DNA from: Labia minor
Lineage: Eukaryota > Arthropoda > Insecta > Dermaptera > Spongiphoridae
NCBI GenBank assembly: GCA_963082975.1
Contig: OY720345.1
Coordinates: 1,625,001-1,689,000, forward strand
Direction: 5' to 3'
DNA: 64,000 nt
How positions within the stretch are numbered: position 1 is the stretch's first letter; every line of letters begins with the position of its first letter. The position numbers and the translations under genes are program-made. Below the pieces are notes generated by a model. That model ran no database searches and was not told the DNA's origin. It worked only from the letters and a program-made list of their open reading frames with translations. Below, one piece after another: positions 1 to 12,999 of this stretch.

Positions 1-591
1 ATAATTAAAGTACATATATCTTATTCAAAATTAAATATTTGAAATTTTTTCATTTATTTTTTTAATTATTGGTTAATATTTATTTTATTATTTAGTTAAT
101 ATACACACTTTTTAATTATTTTTTTCTCTCTAAAATATTTGAAATTTTTTTAATCTGTTTTGTCGTTTATTTTTATAACGTTTTTCTTATTATTATAACA
201 TTTTTCTCAACTTCTCTCTGTATGTCTGTTCGCTCTTTTGACAAATTGAAATCGATTTTTAATCATCTAAATATTGAGATAAACTTTTATTGCATGATAA
301 AAAAATTTGTCAGTTTATGTGTTTAATAAAATTTTTATTATTATAAAAATTTGACATGATTTTTCATATAAATAAATAAATAAAACCAAATGCGCCCAAC
401 GTTTTTCGTTGAACATCAAGCAATTCATCCATCAACTTTGTCAGATTTATAGAAAAATTATTTTATTCTTTTTAGTCCTTTGGAAAATCGTTATTTTATA
501 AATTTTTTTTTATATTTATATTATTTGTTAATTCTTATAAATTTTTATAGTTAATTTTATTATTTATTATTATTATGTATGTGTGTGTACA
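1..591. other. AT-rich stretch, no feature seen
   Basis: Very AT-rich DNA with T runs and short TATT repeats. I see no open reading frame, repeat family member or RNA gene here. Confidence 0.6.
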
Positions 592-727
592 TATTATTGA
601 GGACCCCAAGTTCCATTCATTTTATTCAGATTGATGCAATGATGTAACATTTAATAATTTTAATAAATAATTAAAGAATTGTAAATCAATATTTTTTAAA
701 GGGTCGAGCGATCCAGGTACTATAATA
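592..727 (+). repeat. Family G repeat fragment (G1)
   Basis: This stretch matches the right half of the repeat at 4573-5341 and the repeat at 59551-59730. All three share a block that begins TATTGAGGACCCC in the fullest copies, continues through a long AT-rich middle, and ends in AGGTACTATA or a close variant. It lacks the GC-rich 3' hairpin present in the other two copies. It is a truncated dispersed repeat with no coding content. Confidence 0.6.
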
Positions 728-2270
728 TATAAACCTAATATCTAATTTATTCATTTTTATTAACCATCTTCTTTGTTGATATTATTTGAATGTTCATTAG
801 TTTCTTAATTTCTATTTAAATAAAAATCCCTTTAATAATTATAACACAAACCACATAAGTTTTAATAAATATATCAGTGATCTGAGTTATACTCAGATAT
901 TTTATGCCCTGATTATTAAACTTAAAAGAACGAATAACCCAATTATTATCTTTCATTAATTAAGATCTTAAGTTTATCTTATATGATTTTAAATACATTA
1001 TATTATTCAATTTTTTATAAAAATTGGACTAGAATTTTGTTTAAATAATTGTCGTAGTAAAATAAAATCCTTTTGGGCGTTCTTAACTATATTCTATAGT
1101 AATTCATCGACAGATAACTATGTAGGTAATAAATTTACATTTCAAATATAATACAAATTCAACACCGAGTTACAATTAAAATTTAAACTCTTTAAAAAAC
1201 CAGATGAATATATAGGTATGTGATTTAAAGATATTTGTATCCATTGGCTGTGCTCTTTTCAATTATACACCTATATATTACTAATATTTAATAGAAATTA
1301 ATTATATTTGTTATTATTTATTATATTTATGATTCATTCATAATTTATAAATCAACTATATAAAATAAAGATAATTTATAATAATTTATTTATTAACTAC
1401 TTATCATTATTATTATCGTTCAGCAATTGCAATTGTGTGCAAGTGAATCGACCACTTAGCTGCATTGTTCAATAGTAGAGATTGCAAAGAAACTTTATAA
1501 ACATAGATGAGATTTATTTATTTATTTATTTATTTGTTTATATAAATGTGTATAATTCACAATTGTGAATATTCTTCATTCAAGTTTAATAAATGTTAAT
1601 TTTATAATAATTTAAACTTTTTTAGCATTCTGAACGAGTTCAACCTTTATTTGTGCTTAATTAACCGTCACTAGATTCTCTTTATTATTTTCTACTTAAA
1701 ATAATATACCAGAGTGCTATTCATTCAAATTAAATCTCAATTTTTATAATTTTAATCCACTTTTTATACACATCAAATCGAATCAAATTCATACTTGGCT
1801 TCCAAAACACAACCATAAATATAGTAAATATAAATTAGTAAATAATAATTATAATTAGATTATCTTTCAAATGAATAAAAGTTATTTTCTCTGTATGGCA
1901 TGTATTGAATTTTGAGGGAATGAAAACTTAAATTTAATCTTAACCAGCTTTAGGGCAATTTTCTAAATAACCAAAGAACTCCTTCTACTCGAACGTTCTG
2001 TATTATATGAATTTTGTGTGTACATTGGCTTTCAATATTGGTATTTTGGGGCTGGTATTTGATCATTTGCGGAAGCATAGATATCGGATTTTATCAATAT
2101 ACACGCTTTGAGGTATTCCAAGAAAAATATTTAATTTAAACTCATTTCATAGTTTTCATATATGAAAATACCAACTTTGTATTTGTAAATAATTAAATTT
2201 CTGAGTATGTATACAATATGTATGTGTACAATCAAATTGACCAACCAACTACATATTATGCATATTGAAA
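728..2270. other. AT-rich stretch, no gene seen
   Basis: AT-rich sequence with a TATT-type tetranucleotide run near 1511-1535. No reading frame resembles a known family and no repeat shared with the rest of the window was seen. Confidence 0.5.
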
Positions 2271-2712
2271 TCTAGATAGTATTGCGATCATGGAGATATT
2301 CATGTTTTATATACGTTGTGAAGGTCCCTGAGTCATTTTCATTAAGGTTGAGAAAAATATGTGTGTATGTAGACAAGATTGAGCTAGAATCATGAAATAT
2401 GGTTTTACGGGCATTATACAAAATTCGTAGTTTTCTATCAACTTTTGAGAAATGTAGCTGAACAGGAAGAGGTTCATTACCTACAACGTTTCGATTTTTT
2501 TCCTCTAAAGGGACCGTAAAAATAAAGATATATATTTGATAGTTTTTCACATGATTATTGAAAATTGTATAAAACTGCTATTGGTATAGAATTTCAGCTT
2601 AATTGAATCGCTGAAAGTACGAGAATTAATTTTTTAACACTGCAAATTACGCGCCAGCACGTGACGTGATGCCATCAACAAAGAGCCAAACACGCACGCG
2701 CTGTTTTAATAA
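2271..2712 (-). repeat. Family F repeat, copy 1 (minus)
   Basis: About 440 bp that aligns over its whole length, in reverse, with 34752-35250. The shared 5' end (right side here) is GC-rich (CACGTGACGTGATGCC region near 2658-2675) and the 3' end reads ATGATCGCAATACTATCT. The 3' terminal hairpin complete in the other copy is half missing here (ACTATCTAGA). A 92-codon frame on minus (2272-2550) runs through the repeat. The other copy has in-frame stops in the same frame, so I treat it as non-coding. Likely a non-autonomous transposon of unknown superfamily. Confidence 0.6.
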
Positions 2713-3600
2713 ATATTATTTATTAATTTTAATTTATAATTCATTAAATTTAATTTAAATATAATATATTATATTAATTAATCCAATTCAAATTTGCGAG
2801 TTAGTCGAGTGGAGACACTCCATCTTATTTTGTTTTAATATTATCTATAGTTCGGTGATTTTATTATATGATTTCAAGATACAAATTACTCGAAATAAGA
2901 AAAAATATTAAAAAATAAATATATCAAATAACATGAAAAAAATGATTTTATTATCAATTTTATTAAATTAATTTAATATGTTATTTTTTTATTACTAGAA
3001 ATCTCTCTCTAGATTACCTACATGTTTCCTTATTCTTTCCTTTTCCTCTAGTTATGTTATTGTTATATTTATATTATTTTTAATTCTCTTTTCATTTAGT
3101 ACGTATTTTACTCAAAAGTAAAAGTTAATTAATATTTGATAATTTAATTATATTTGAATACTTTACGAGATTGTTCTCTTGTGTTTGTTATAAGTACTAA
3201 TTATTATTATTATTATTATTTACTACATATAATGTTTCCCAATCATAATTTTCATCGTGCCACCCCCCCCCCTCCTCCGCTTACAATAAAATAAATACAA
3301 TAAGAATACATATTGAGTATTTTTTGGATAATAATATTAAATTATTTTTAACTGATAACTAAAACAAGAGTTTTTCTATATGTATATGAACTTTCCTTTC
3401 AATATGTTTTAAATAATATTTTCTCTTGGATATTCTCCCTCCCTCTCTTGTTCTCACGCCCTCCTAATTCAGAATTAAAAGAAAAAATCATTTTACAAAC
3501 ATTAATTTAATTTTTTGGAAGATATTTCTAAAAAAAAAAAAAAAAAAAGTGAAACCTTGAATATTTTATCAAAGTTTAAGTAAATGGCAACCATCACCAA

Positions 3601-3623
3601 GAGAGAGAGAGAGAGAGAGAGAG
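3601..3623. repeat. (GA)n microsatellite
   Basis: Perfect dinucleotide run of about 11 units. Confidence 0.95.
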
Positions 3624-3739
3624 TGAGCAAGTTAATTTACACAAGCTTCCGCTGCCAATCCAGTAGTGTTTCCAACTTTAAGCAGCCGTTACTGTGGTTC
3701 GGCTTGTGCTGATGTGAAATGGATTCTACATCCACTTGC

Positions 3740-3741
<2 letters not shown>

Positions 3742-3787
<46 letters not shown>
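3742..3787. repeat. (TC)n(TA)n compound microsatellite
   Basis: A TC run of about 11 units passes directly into a TA run of about 11 units. Confidence 0.95.
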
Positions 3788-4572
3788 ATACACACACTTG
3801 TGTAAATCGACATCTAGGATATAGATATATATATACTATATAAACTCATTCGATGCCATCTCTAATTATTTAAATGCACATCAACAAACATGATACACTC
3901 TCGCATTAATTCATATAATGCGTCCCCACTCTGTGCTGGCCGACTCCACACTCTGACATTGCCACTCGGAATTAAAATAAAACTATATGGCATCTAAAAT
4001 GTGCCTCTAATGTGCGTTAAACTTGAACATAGACGTCAACATTCATAATTTAAACAGGTTTTATGTATTTTTTAACTCACCTTTTACCAAAAGCATCTCC
4101 GCTGTGTAAAAATACAGGATTACACGAATAAAATTAATTGAAAAAAAAAAAGGATAGAAAAAGTTCGATATACTATGCGACCATAAATTTATCCACTAGC
4201 TACCCCTTTTCATTTGCAAACGACTGGTTATATAATGGCGAATTATTTATTATATAAGAGTGTATTTATCTCAAATGGAAATTCAATTACATTTAAATGG
4301 CCATTTGTTGAAATCAAAGAGCAATTTAATGAAATATCAATGCGGAAGAAGGCAAAGCATATTGAATAGAGAGAAGATGTGTGCTTATTTACATCGGTTA
4401 ATTGGTCTCTGACTTTGCTGATTTTGTGGGTGCACCTGCTGGACCATCTAACTGCTTGTAGCAATTATTAAAGCCTATTGGAATAGATTCAATGTTGTTA
4501 ATTAAAATTGAACATTGAAAAATTCTACAATATCTAATAAAACATTGCAATATTGAATTTTAAAAAAATATT

Positions 4573-5341
4573 ATTAACTTATCTTATCTTATTATGCTAG
4601 CTAAAATTGTATATATCTATATTTCTATATATATAGCCATTGGTTCTCAAAAACCGCTCTAACGATTTTTTTCAAATTCACACTAGATATAGTATTTATA
4701 AAGAAAAATTAAGTTTTATTGATCATATCTCTTGAAACATACAGCTTCATTATTTATTTCTTAATTTAAAATTATATATGGGTGACGTCACATGACATCC
4801 ATTTTTATTTTTTAACTGAAATTGTATTAATATTTTTTTTTATTTAAAATATTTAAAATTTATTATTTAATTTCGAAATAAAATTAAAAATATTTATTTT
4901 TAATAAAATATATATATATTTATTAATCTCTCTCAAAAAAAAACAAAACAAATAAATGTCTTCGAAAGATGGTAAAAATATCTTATTTTTATTATCAAAA
5001 TACTTAGACCAGTGGTTAGAACAATTGTTTTTACTCCCCGAGTTCGAAGGATCGAAACTCGTCGCGTGCATTTTTTTATCTATTTTCGTGATTTATTTAT
5101 TCATTGTTCTTTTATTAATTAAGTTTTAGATAGTTTTATAATTTTTAATATTTTTTAAATAAAATATTATTTAATACATTTAATAATTGTAATAAATAAT
5201 TAAAGAATTGTATATCAATATTTTTTAAAGGGTAGAGCGAGAGCTCAGTGTCTCAGGTATTAATATTACCAGCCAAATCCAATAATAATGAATCATTTTT
5301 TTTAACTTAAGTACCGAGCCGAGGCTCGGGGTCCCGGTACT
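4573..5341 (+). repeat. Family G repeat, longest copy (G2)
   Basis: The 5' side (4573-4800) matches, in reverse, 60100-60310: TTCTCAAAAACCGCTCTAACG, an AT-rich block, and GATCATATCTC. The 3' side (5170-5341) matches 592-727 and 59580-59730. Near the 3' end there is a perfect hairpin, CCGAGCC-GA-GGCTCGG at 5314-5329, and outer inverted hexamers GTACCG/CGGTAC at 5311-5316 and 5335-5340. A CRE-like palindrome TGACGTCA lies at 4783-4790. A 3' hairpin close to the terminus with no long TIRs suggests a Helitron/Helentron-type non-autonomous element, but the 5' end is not defined well enough to prove it. Confidence 0.55.
5010..5072 (+). other. tRNA-like (possible SINE-derived) segment inside G2
   Basis: TAGACCAGTGGTTAGAAC is A-box-like and GAGTTCGAAGGATCGAAAC is B-box-like, at tRNA-like spacing. 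A second copy of the B-box motif sits on minus at 20206-20250. No full cloverleaf could be drawn, so this is a tRNA-derived repeat fragment at best, not a tRNA gene. Confidence 0.3.
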
Positions 5342-5681
5342 ATATTATAATAATAATTGGTTTTAAATATAATATAATTTCTATAAATGGCTTCAAATAA
5401 TTCAAATATAATTAGCTTATTTAACTTGTGGTAATTTATTTATGTAAAATTTAATAATAACTGACATTTTTGATATTATTATTAAGGGGGTGTGTTTTTT
5501 CAAATTTTCTTTGAATAAGAACGAAATTATATATTTTATATTATATAAGTGGAAATATATCTACATCTATTTTTAACATCTTATTTAAAACAACAAATTT
5601 TATACAATGTTTGTTTGAATTCTACATAGATATATTTTAACCTTAAACAACGGCTTTAATTTATAAATCCTGCTGCTATGC

Positions 5682-5683
<2 letters not shown>

Positions 5684-5715
<32 letters not shown>
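5684..5715. repeat. (AG)n microsatellite
   Basis: Perfect dinucleotide run of about 16 units. Confidence 0.95.
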
Positions 5716-5718
<3 letters not shown>

Positions 5719-8554
5719 AATACTATCTCATTAATCAGTGTAAATATATATTTTATTTATTATCATATAATATTTATTTATTTTATTTTTTTTAAATGAA
5801 ATAACTTTTTAATAATATTTGTTAATATCGTTCAGCCCTCTTTCCAGTTCCAGAGTTCCAGTTTTATCATATAATACTTCCCCCCAGGGATCCTACCCTA
5901 CAGAATCAGGATCACTCATTTAAATTAATATATTTCAATAATATAAAAAGAAAAATAAATAAATAAATAAAAATATTTTTATTTAAACACAAATTTGAAA
6001 TGAATTTAAACAGTGAATAAATAAGTATAATATGTATTTTTTGTGTTAGGATATACGATAAATAAAAAAAAAATTAAATTTATAAGGTTTGTAACATTTT
6101 GTTTATTGATTAAGTTAACTCGCATTGTTTATTCTAACAAATTCAATGATAACAGTTATTAATTGTTTTTAATCGATATTTTTTAATTAAAATTAAAATT
6201 TTAATTTAATATTTTAACATTTTTAGCGTTACGATTATAAATATTTTTGATAATTAATCAGATATTTGAAATATTTTTATGAGAATAACTTAAAAATAAA
6301 AATATTTTTAATAATATTATTTCCAAATAAAACTTGCTAATAATATTTATTTAGATTGCTAAATAATTTGTTTTGGTTTTATAATTAAGCATTCATATAA
6401 CTTAGCTAACATATCCTCTATTCGCTTCTTATATAATTTATATTTAAAATAAAATCATATTATAAATTCAAAAATATGCATATTGATTCATTATTTTTTT
6501 TTTATTATTATATGTTATATATCATGGTTGTATTTTTATGAGGAAAAAGTGGATTTTGATTTTGACATTAGATTTAAAATGATAAAAATATTGATTTTAT
6601 TGATAATAAAATTATACTCATTTTAATTCATTTATGAAATATTGCTGCTATTCGTGGGAGAACTAAATATTAAAAAGTAATTAGAGATTAAAAACTTATT
6701 AAAATTTTAATGGCCAATAAATATTCATTATATGAAATAATTCAATCATCTAGTAATGTTATATATATATATATATATATTATGATATGCCATGGAATTT
6801 GTGAATTTCTAAATCGATTAAATTAAATTGTGATATTTCCTATTGAAAACTTAACAATTTTCAAAATATTGTTATTAACAAGGTAAGAGTAGGGGATGGA
6901 ATAAAATTATTGTATTAAATGTAATCATTTAATTAAAAATAATAATATTTTATTATTATTATTATATGAATACATTAAATTAAATTTCACCTTACTATTG
7001 GTATAACATTATATACGATCGTATATTATTTTAGATTTTTTTTTTTAAATTAACATAATTTCTTTTAAGAAATTTATTTTAAAAGAAAATCCAAAGTAAA
7101 TTTTATACTATAATTTGTTCCACTATGATATTTTATGTAGTGTTGTGTATTGTACTCTTTTGTTTATTATTATTTTTTTTTTATTTATAATACCAATTCA
7201 TTTTCCCCTTGATATTTTCTTTTCTTATTCAGATGATTAAACTATATTAACAATAATATTTTGAAAAGTATTTTGAGATTAAGAGAAATAAAAATGAGAT
7301 ATATTTGAGATATTGTAATTCAATTTTATTTTATTCTTTGAATAAATAATACAATTAAAATTATATTTACTAGTATGAATTATTAAAAAGTGATACATTT
7401 ACATATGTTTATTGGCTTAACATCAATAAAATTATTTATTTATTGAAAAATTAATTGTTAAGTTGAAGTTTTATCGAATTTTATTTGGATATATTTATTT
7501 TTATTATGTGTCTACATGTAAATGTAGAGACTAGAATGGCATTTAAATCAATAAAAGATAAAATATCACACATAAAAAAAAAAAAAAAAAAAAAAATTAA
7601 TTAAGGTTGATGGTTTTAAGTTTTCTTCTTCTCTTATCATAAATATAATTTTTAATGACTAATATTTATTTGATAAAAAAATATGTTATTAAAAATATAG
7701 CATTAATTTTGATTAATTTTATTGTGAGTTATATAGTAGATGATTATTAAAATATTCACAATTAGAAATATCACCTTTCCTAATAAAAATCCATTGAAAA
7801 TTACAAAATATTTAATGAAAAATATAAATATTTTATTCGACCTCTACCAAGTATTATTAATAATCTGAGATGCCGATACATTAACATTCAATATAAAACA
7901 TTTCATGAGCCACATGAATGGATACATTCATGATAATTTAAAAACAATTTTACTGTTAAAATGAAATTCGTTAGAAAAGAATGAATTTTTCACTTAAATG
8001 TCGATTGAATAAAGAAAGATTTGAATGATGTACGTAAATACTTGTGTTGTGTTTCAATGAAACTATCAATCGTTCTTTTTTAATCTCAAAATTAAGTAAA
8101 CAAAGTATTCTGATAAATAATAATCTTAATGAAATGGCTATATTTAATATTTATTATAATTTGAATGATTATACATTTGATTTGATTTTAATTTCTAAAT
8201 TTAATATTATTTAATTGATAATATCTTTTGGCATTTTGTTTTTTACCAATATCAAGATTGTAGTTGGATGTCTCTCTCTATTTTATTTTCCCGGATAGTG
8301 GGAGGAGAATCAAAAATAGTCTCAGAGAGCCAAGCGAAAGCAAGTTTAATTAGAGTGAGTATTAATTAAAATTCAAAATACATATTCAGCCATTGTATGA
8401 ACGGATAAATCCAAAATATTTTTTGTCTGTCTAGAAGTGAAGTAGCGATTAGGGAAAGGATAGGGTGAGAAAAAAGATTTGTATTCTAAACACTAAATTA
8501 GGAGAACATTTTCTCTCAATGCATATTCAATTCAATCTACAATAAACGAATACA

Positions 8555-8578
8555 TACACACACACACACACACACACC
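8555..8578. repeat. (AC)n microsatellite
   Basis: Perfect dinucleotide run of about 12 units just upstream of the Helitron helicase relic. Confidence 0.95.
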
Positions 8579-8694
8579 AATCTCTTATGTATTTTTTATT
8601 CTAATGGAAAATCAAGCTCTACTTAATCCAACGTTCTAGTCTAAACTCAGTTCTAGATAACATTCAATTGTACCATTAAAATAATATCTTAAAA

Positions 8695-9618
8695 ATATTG
8701 CTCCTGAGGCTCATAAAAGACAATAAACTATTGATGCAGTTATGGCGTATGTACAAAACCTTAATGGTGAACTTATTTTTCTTCATGCACCAGGAGGCAC
8801 TTGAAAAAATATGCCTACTCAATTGAATACTCTCAGCAATTAGAATTAAGAATGAGAGTTTGCTTTGGAGTCTGTCACAATGGGTAACCTAAATGGTATA
8901 GCTAAAGGAATTCGAACATCAAAAGGATTGAGACTAGATCAACTTTATTTAAAATATACATCGAAGCGACGTTAAAAGAATGCCAACTGTGGAGAGGAAG
9001 AATTAACAACGCACTTACTATGGCCATAAAGAATATTGAGGAGGAAGAATGTTTGAACCGCAATCAGTGGCGTTTGGTTGTCGGGAGACGAGGAACGTTC
9101 TAAACCCGACATTATATATATTAAAAACAAATATGCTTATGCAATTTAATTTTTGCACAAACATTTTCAAGCAACTTTTGAATATGGGCGACTGCAAAAT
9201 TCTCGTTCACCCGTTAACACAGATGATATTTTTTCCAATTATTATTTTTTTTTTTTCAAATATTAATAGAAATTTCCGGAATCACTACTGCCTATGCAAT
9301 TTTTTAATTAATTTTAAGATTCAAATGAAAATTTCTGGCCAAATATCAATCCACGGTTGAAACGGTTACATAAGAGGATTAAGATGATGTAAATTATCCA
9401 TTAGAATTTCTCAATCCATTTGATCTTGCTGGAATGCCAACACACATGCAAAAGTGTGTTGAAAGTTGGTTCACCAAATATCCTCCTTCAAAGTTATTAT
9501 GTAACGGAACCAGGCTATGTGGTAATGCGTTCCAGCAGCAATCATTAATGGGAAATTCAAAGGAGAAGATGTGTCCTGATTCATTGCTTTCCAATGAAAA
9601 GTCCTGATTTGCCATTTA
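8695..9618 (+). pseudogene. Helitron helicase (Pif1-like) relic
   Basis: Broken remains of the helicase half of a Helitron Rep/helicase. Three blocks lie in the order expected for the family. (1) 8725-8825 encodes AVMAYVQNLNGELIFLHAPG followed by GT and a stop where GKT is expected, a degenerate Walker A loop. (2) 9049-9360 contains LKTNMLMQF and KQLLNMGDCKILVHPLTQM, matching the conserved segment in which these helicases carry KTNMRVQL-like and GDGK-like motifs. (3) 9400-9610 encodes EFLNPFDLAGMPTHM and LLCNGTRLC, then remnants of the GKFKGED-type segment, the hallmark C-terminal part. Stops, frame changes and a deletion between the Walker A and NM blocks show it is dead. The usual full protein exceeds 1000 residues and no Rep HUH domain was found. 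Around 8990-9100 a stretch reading RNQWRLVVGRR does not fit the helicase and may be an insertion. Confidence 0.75.
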
Positions 9619-10615
9619 CATTTGCATATTAACTCTTTTCAGTTTGTTATTTTTTTTCTATAGAATGATAAAATTTATAAATATTTTATGTATTTTTTTT
9701 TATTTATTATGATTTTATTTAATGTTTATATTTTATCTTTTGCTTATAACAATATAAATTATTAATTTAATCTTTTCACTCATTTTTGTACGCTTTTATT
9801 TTAATATATATTAATTATTGATTATAAGTTGCTTTAACATCATCCATATTTATAATCAAACATTTATAAATGTGGATTTACTTATAATAATATAATATCC
9901 CATATTCGATATTCATTTATAAAACAAAAAAGATGTAGCGAGAAGCTCTCCTGGCTAGAAATGTTTGAGGACCGCCGAATCCAGCTCGTAATCATATAAA
10001 ATAATAATGATAATATTTCATTTTATCTTAAAATATATAATATTGAGATTAATATAATTAATTATCAGTCAATATATACACACACATATATATATATATA
10101 TATAATTTTAATCAATTTTATATATTATGCTTAGTTAATATTATTTTTTATTAAGTTTCTTAATTATATTTTTCAATTTTTAAATAATCTAACTTAAAAA
10201 AAAATAACAAAAAAAAAGAAATAAGTTTTAATATTTCTTGATGATTAAATATTCTCATTTATTAGTCATTCTGCAACCTCGTTCTTGTTTAACAATTTAA
10301 TAATAAATGATTAAAAAGTTTCTTTATATAAATCATAATACATACACATTTTCATAGATAGCATAGCAAGAAATTAATTGTAACAACGAACTCATTTAAA
10401 ATTTAGAAATATTTTATGACCTGCAAAAAACTTAAAGAGGCGTGAATAAAATTGCAAATTAAAGGTTGAGGGGGAGGAGGAGTGTAACTGTCACATTGTT
10501 GTAAAGATTTAAAAAATTTGCAATTTCTTGATGATATTCTCATAGATTTTGGGCAAAAGTTGCATATGCAGAGTGCAAATAATTAACCATCATGATAAGG
10601 TCTACGTGTTTCTAA
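9619..10615. other. AT-rich stretch, no gene seen
   Basis: AT-rich DNA after the helicase relic, with a CA/TA run near 10078-10104. Nothing recognisable. Confidence 0.5.
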
Positions 10616-10745
10616 TTGCAGTATAAATCCTGCCAAGGGAATTTCCCGTAACTGGGAGGATTTCGGGGGCGGAATATTAAAAGCAATCGGTGGGGGATCC
10701 GGCCCTCGCTTCTCTGCCAAGACCTTACTTTCCTACTTCCTTTGG
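10616..10745. other. GC-richer island, unassigned
   Basis: About 130 bp with clearly higher GC than its surroundings, including inverted-repeat-like GGGAATTTCCC near 10637 and GGGGGATCCGGCCCTCGC near 10692. A short frame follows from 10742 but resembles nothing I know. It could be a conserved non-coding element, an exon fragment or an old transposon end. Confidence 0.3.
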
Positions 10746-11305
10746 ATAACGCAACTCTTTATACTTGCTTGAATAATACACCTAATTTGACCACAGAATA
10801 TTCAAAACGGTATTTCCGAATAGAGGCGGTTCGGGGGGAAATCACGTTTTGCGTTTATTATATTTTATTTATATTTCCGTCTTTTTTAAAGACTGCAATA
10901 AATTTTATTTCAACTTTGTCTACCTAACATTAAATTAATCATCTTTAATCAATATATTGAATATATGTATTTACTTCATGTTTTCTATATGTTCAGAGGT
11001 TTGGTAAAAGGCTTAAAAAATACTAAATATTTAGAAAAAAAAAAAAGAAAAATCAAATCTGTTTTCTTTTCAAAATTCATACTCATTTTTTGTAAATAAA
11101 AAAATTAAAAGATGATTAATATTTATCATTGGATAAGTACATATGTATCCATTTGCAACAAAAGTAATATATTAATAAAACTAATATTAAAAGAAAATCG
11201 AGTGTTTTTTTATGTAATATGGTTATTTTCCCTTTAGTATTAATAATATTATTACTTATTGTTTGTCGAACTTGAAATGACAAATCATAGCCTGTTCAAT
11301 AATTC

Positions 11306-11310
<5 letters not shown>

Positions 11311-11339
<29 letters not shown>
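11311..11339. repeat. Poly-A run
   Basis: Uninterrupted run of 29 A. Simple repeat only; no retroposon body was recognised next to it. Confidence 0.9.
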
Positions 11340-11344
<5 letters not shown>

Positions 11345-12964
11345 ATCGGTCATTGAAAGTTGACTTTAAAAAAAGGATTTATAGAGAACAATGTGAATTT
11401 AATTTTTAACTTTATTTTGAAATTTAAAAAAGATATATGATTTATAATAAAAAAAATATTAGAATAAAGCAAATTTTTTCAATATATTAATTAATTTAAT
11501 GTTGATTAAAGAGTACATAGAAGGGATTCAACTGGTAAACCACCCCCTCCTCCTAAGTCAGAGATAATGAATGATAATTCTTGTATGTAGGTACTGTTAG
11601 CTCAAGCAACCAAGCTTTCTCTCTCTCTCTCTCTTTGTATAGCTTCTCTACGCCTAACAGTCAGTTGTATAAACATAAATCTGCTTTGGATGTTTAATAA
11701 AACAGATAACTAATGTAAATTAGTTTTATTTAATTTTTAACTAAAAAGATTTCAATGTCTAAACATTATTTTATTTTATTTTATTTTATTATTTTTTTTT
11801 TATTCTTTTAATACATGTAAGTAATGTGTCAAATAATTAATTTTAATTTTATTGATTTTTTCATTCGTTTAGTATTTTTAAGTGTGCATAAGAAACTAAA
11901 ATAAAATGAAACTAATTATTATTATACATTTCATATAATTATATTATATAGAATATTATATTAAAAAGAATGAATGAATGAATGATGAGAGTATTAAAAT
12001 GAATAAATACAATTTATTTATTAAAACTATTTAGATTGTCACATGAATGAGAGAGAATGAATGAATAACACAAAAAAGTTGTTTGGAAAATAATTATTTA
12101 TTTATCATTACGTAATTAAAACTTTAGAACGTTTGATATATAACGCTTGCTGAAATTGTATGTTTGCCGAATTGATGAGGTAAACATTAAATAATGGTCA
12201 TCATCGTTCTCTGGTGCAGTTCATTATCCATAATCACTCTTCGGAATACAAATATTATATTTCTATGTTCTAATGAAAAATTGACTCGATTTGAGCCGGT
12301 AATGTGTCGACTGATTTATCAGCTCCTGTTCTGCATACACTCTCCCCTGACAAGCCTGGCCACCCACCATATTTATCTGCCGGTCACAGACCACCACCAC
12401 CACCACCACCTACATAAACAAATGGTCTGTCTCCTGCAGAATTACACAGTCAACAAATTCGACCGAGAATCTTATATTAGTCTTAAGTCTGGGTGGGTGG
12501 GAAAAAAAATTTATTTATAATTCTCAATAGAAATAAAAATAAATTGTTTTATTTTCTATTGACTCATTAATAAAAAATAAATAAATAAATAAAAATATAT
12601 AAACAAATATATGCCAACCAATAAATAAAATACTTATAAATAATAAGCATGTAAAATAGATTTATTTATTTATTTTTGACAAATAAAGAATAATTTTGTT
12701 TTTGACTTTAAAAGTCATTTATTTATACTATTATTAAATAATATTAAATATTAAATATTAAAGAACATTGAAATTTATATACCTACTATAAAAATTAAAA
12801 TATTTTCATTTCTTATGTGCTATTTAAATTTTGTTTAAATTTAAAAACAAATAAAATGAAAAATTCACGAATTCTACATAAAAATAAAATTAAAATGAAA
12901 TCCTTTACTTTTTCATAGAAATTGCAATTTCATAAAAAGTCATAAAAAAAATGTTTATTGTGCT

Positions 12965-12966
<2 letters not shown>

Positions 12967-12996
<30 letters not shown>
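12967..12996. repeat. Poly-T run
   Basis: Uninterrupted run of about 30 T. No retroposon body recognised next to it. Confidence 0.9.

Positions 12997-12999
<3 letters not shown>

Larger units (their letters stand above)
2713..4572. other. AT-rich stretch with microsatellites
   Basis: No gene recognised. It contains a C9 tract near 3264-3272, an A run near 3530-3548 and the GA/TC/TA microsatellites listed separately. The part from 3640 to 3970 is somewhat less AT-rich but gives no recognisable protein. Confidence 0.5.
5342..8694. other. AT-rich stretch, no gene seen
   Basis: More than 3 kb of AT-rich DNA. Contents noted: (AG)n at 5684-5715, a TA run near 6760-6781, a poly-A run near 7575-7596 and (AC)n at 8555-8578. 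No protein family, RNA gene or repeat shared with other parts of the window was recognised. Confidence 0.5.

Noticed and set aside
12194-12520. 108-codon open frame on plus with a histidine run
   Set aside because: The histidines come from a CAC microsatellite, and no domain is recognisable.
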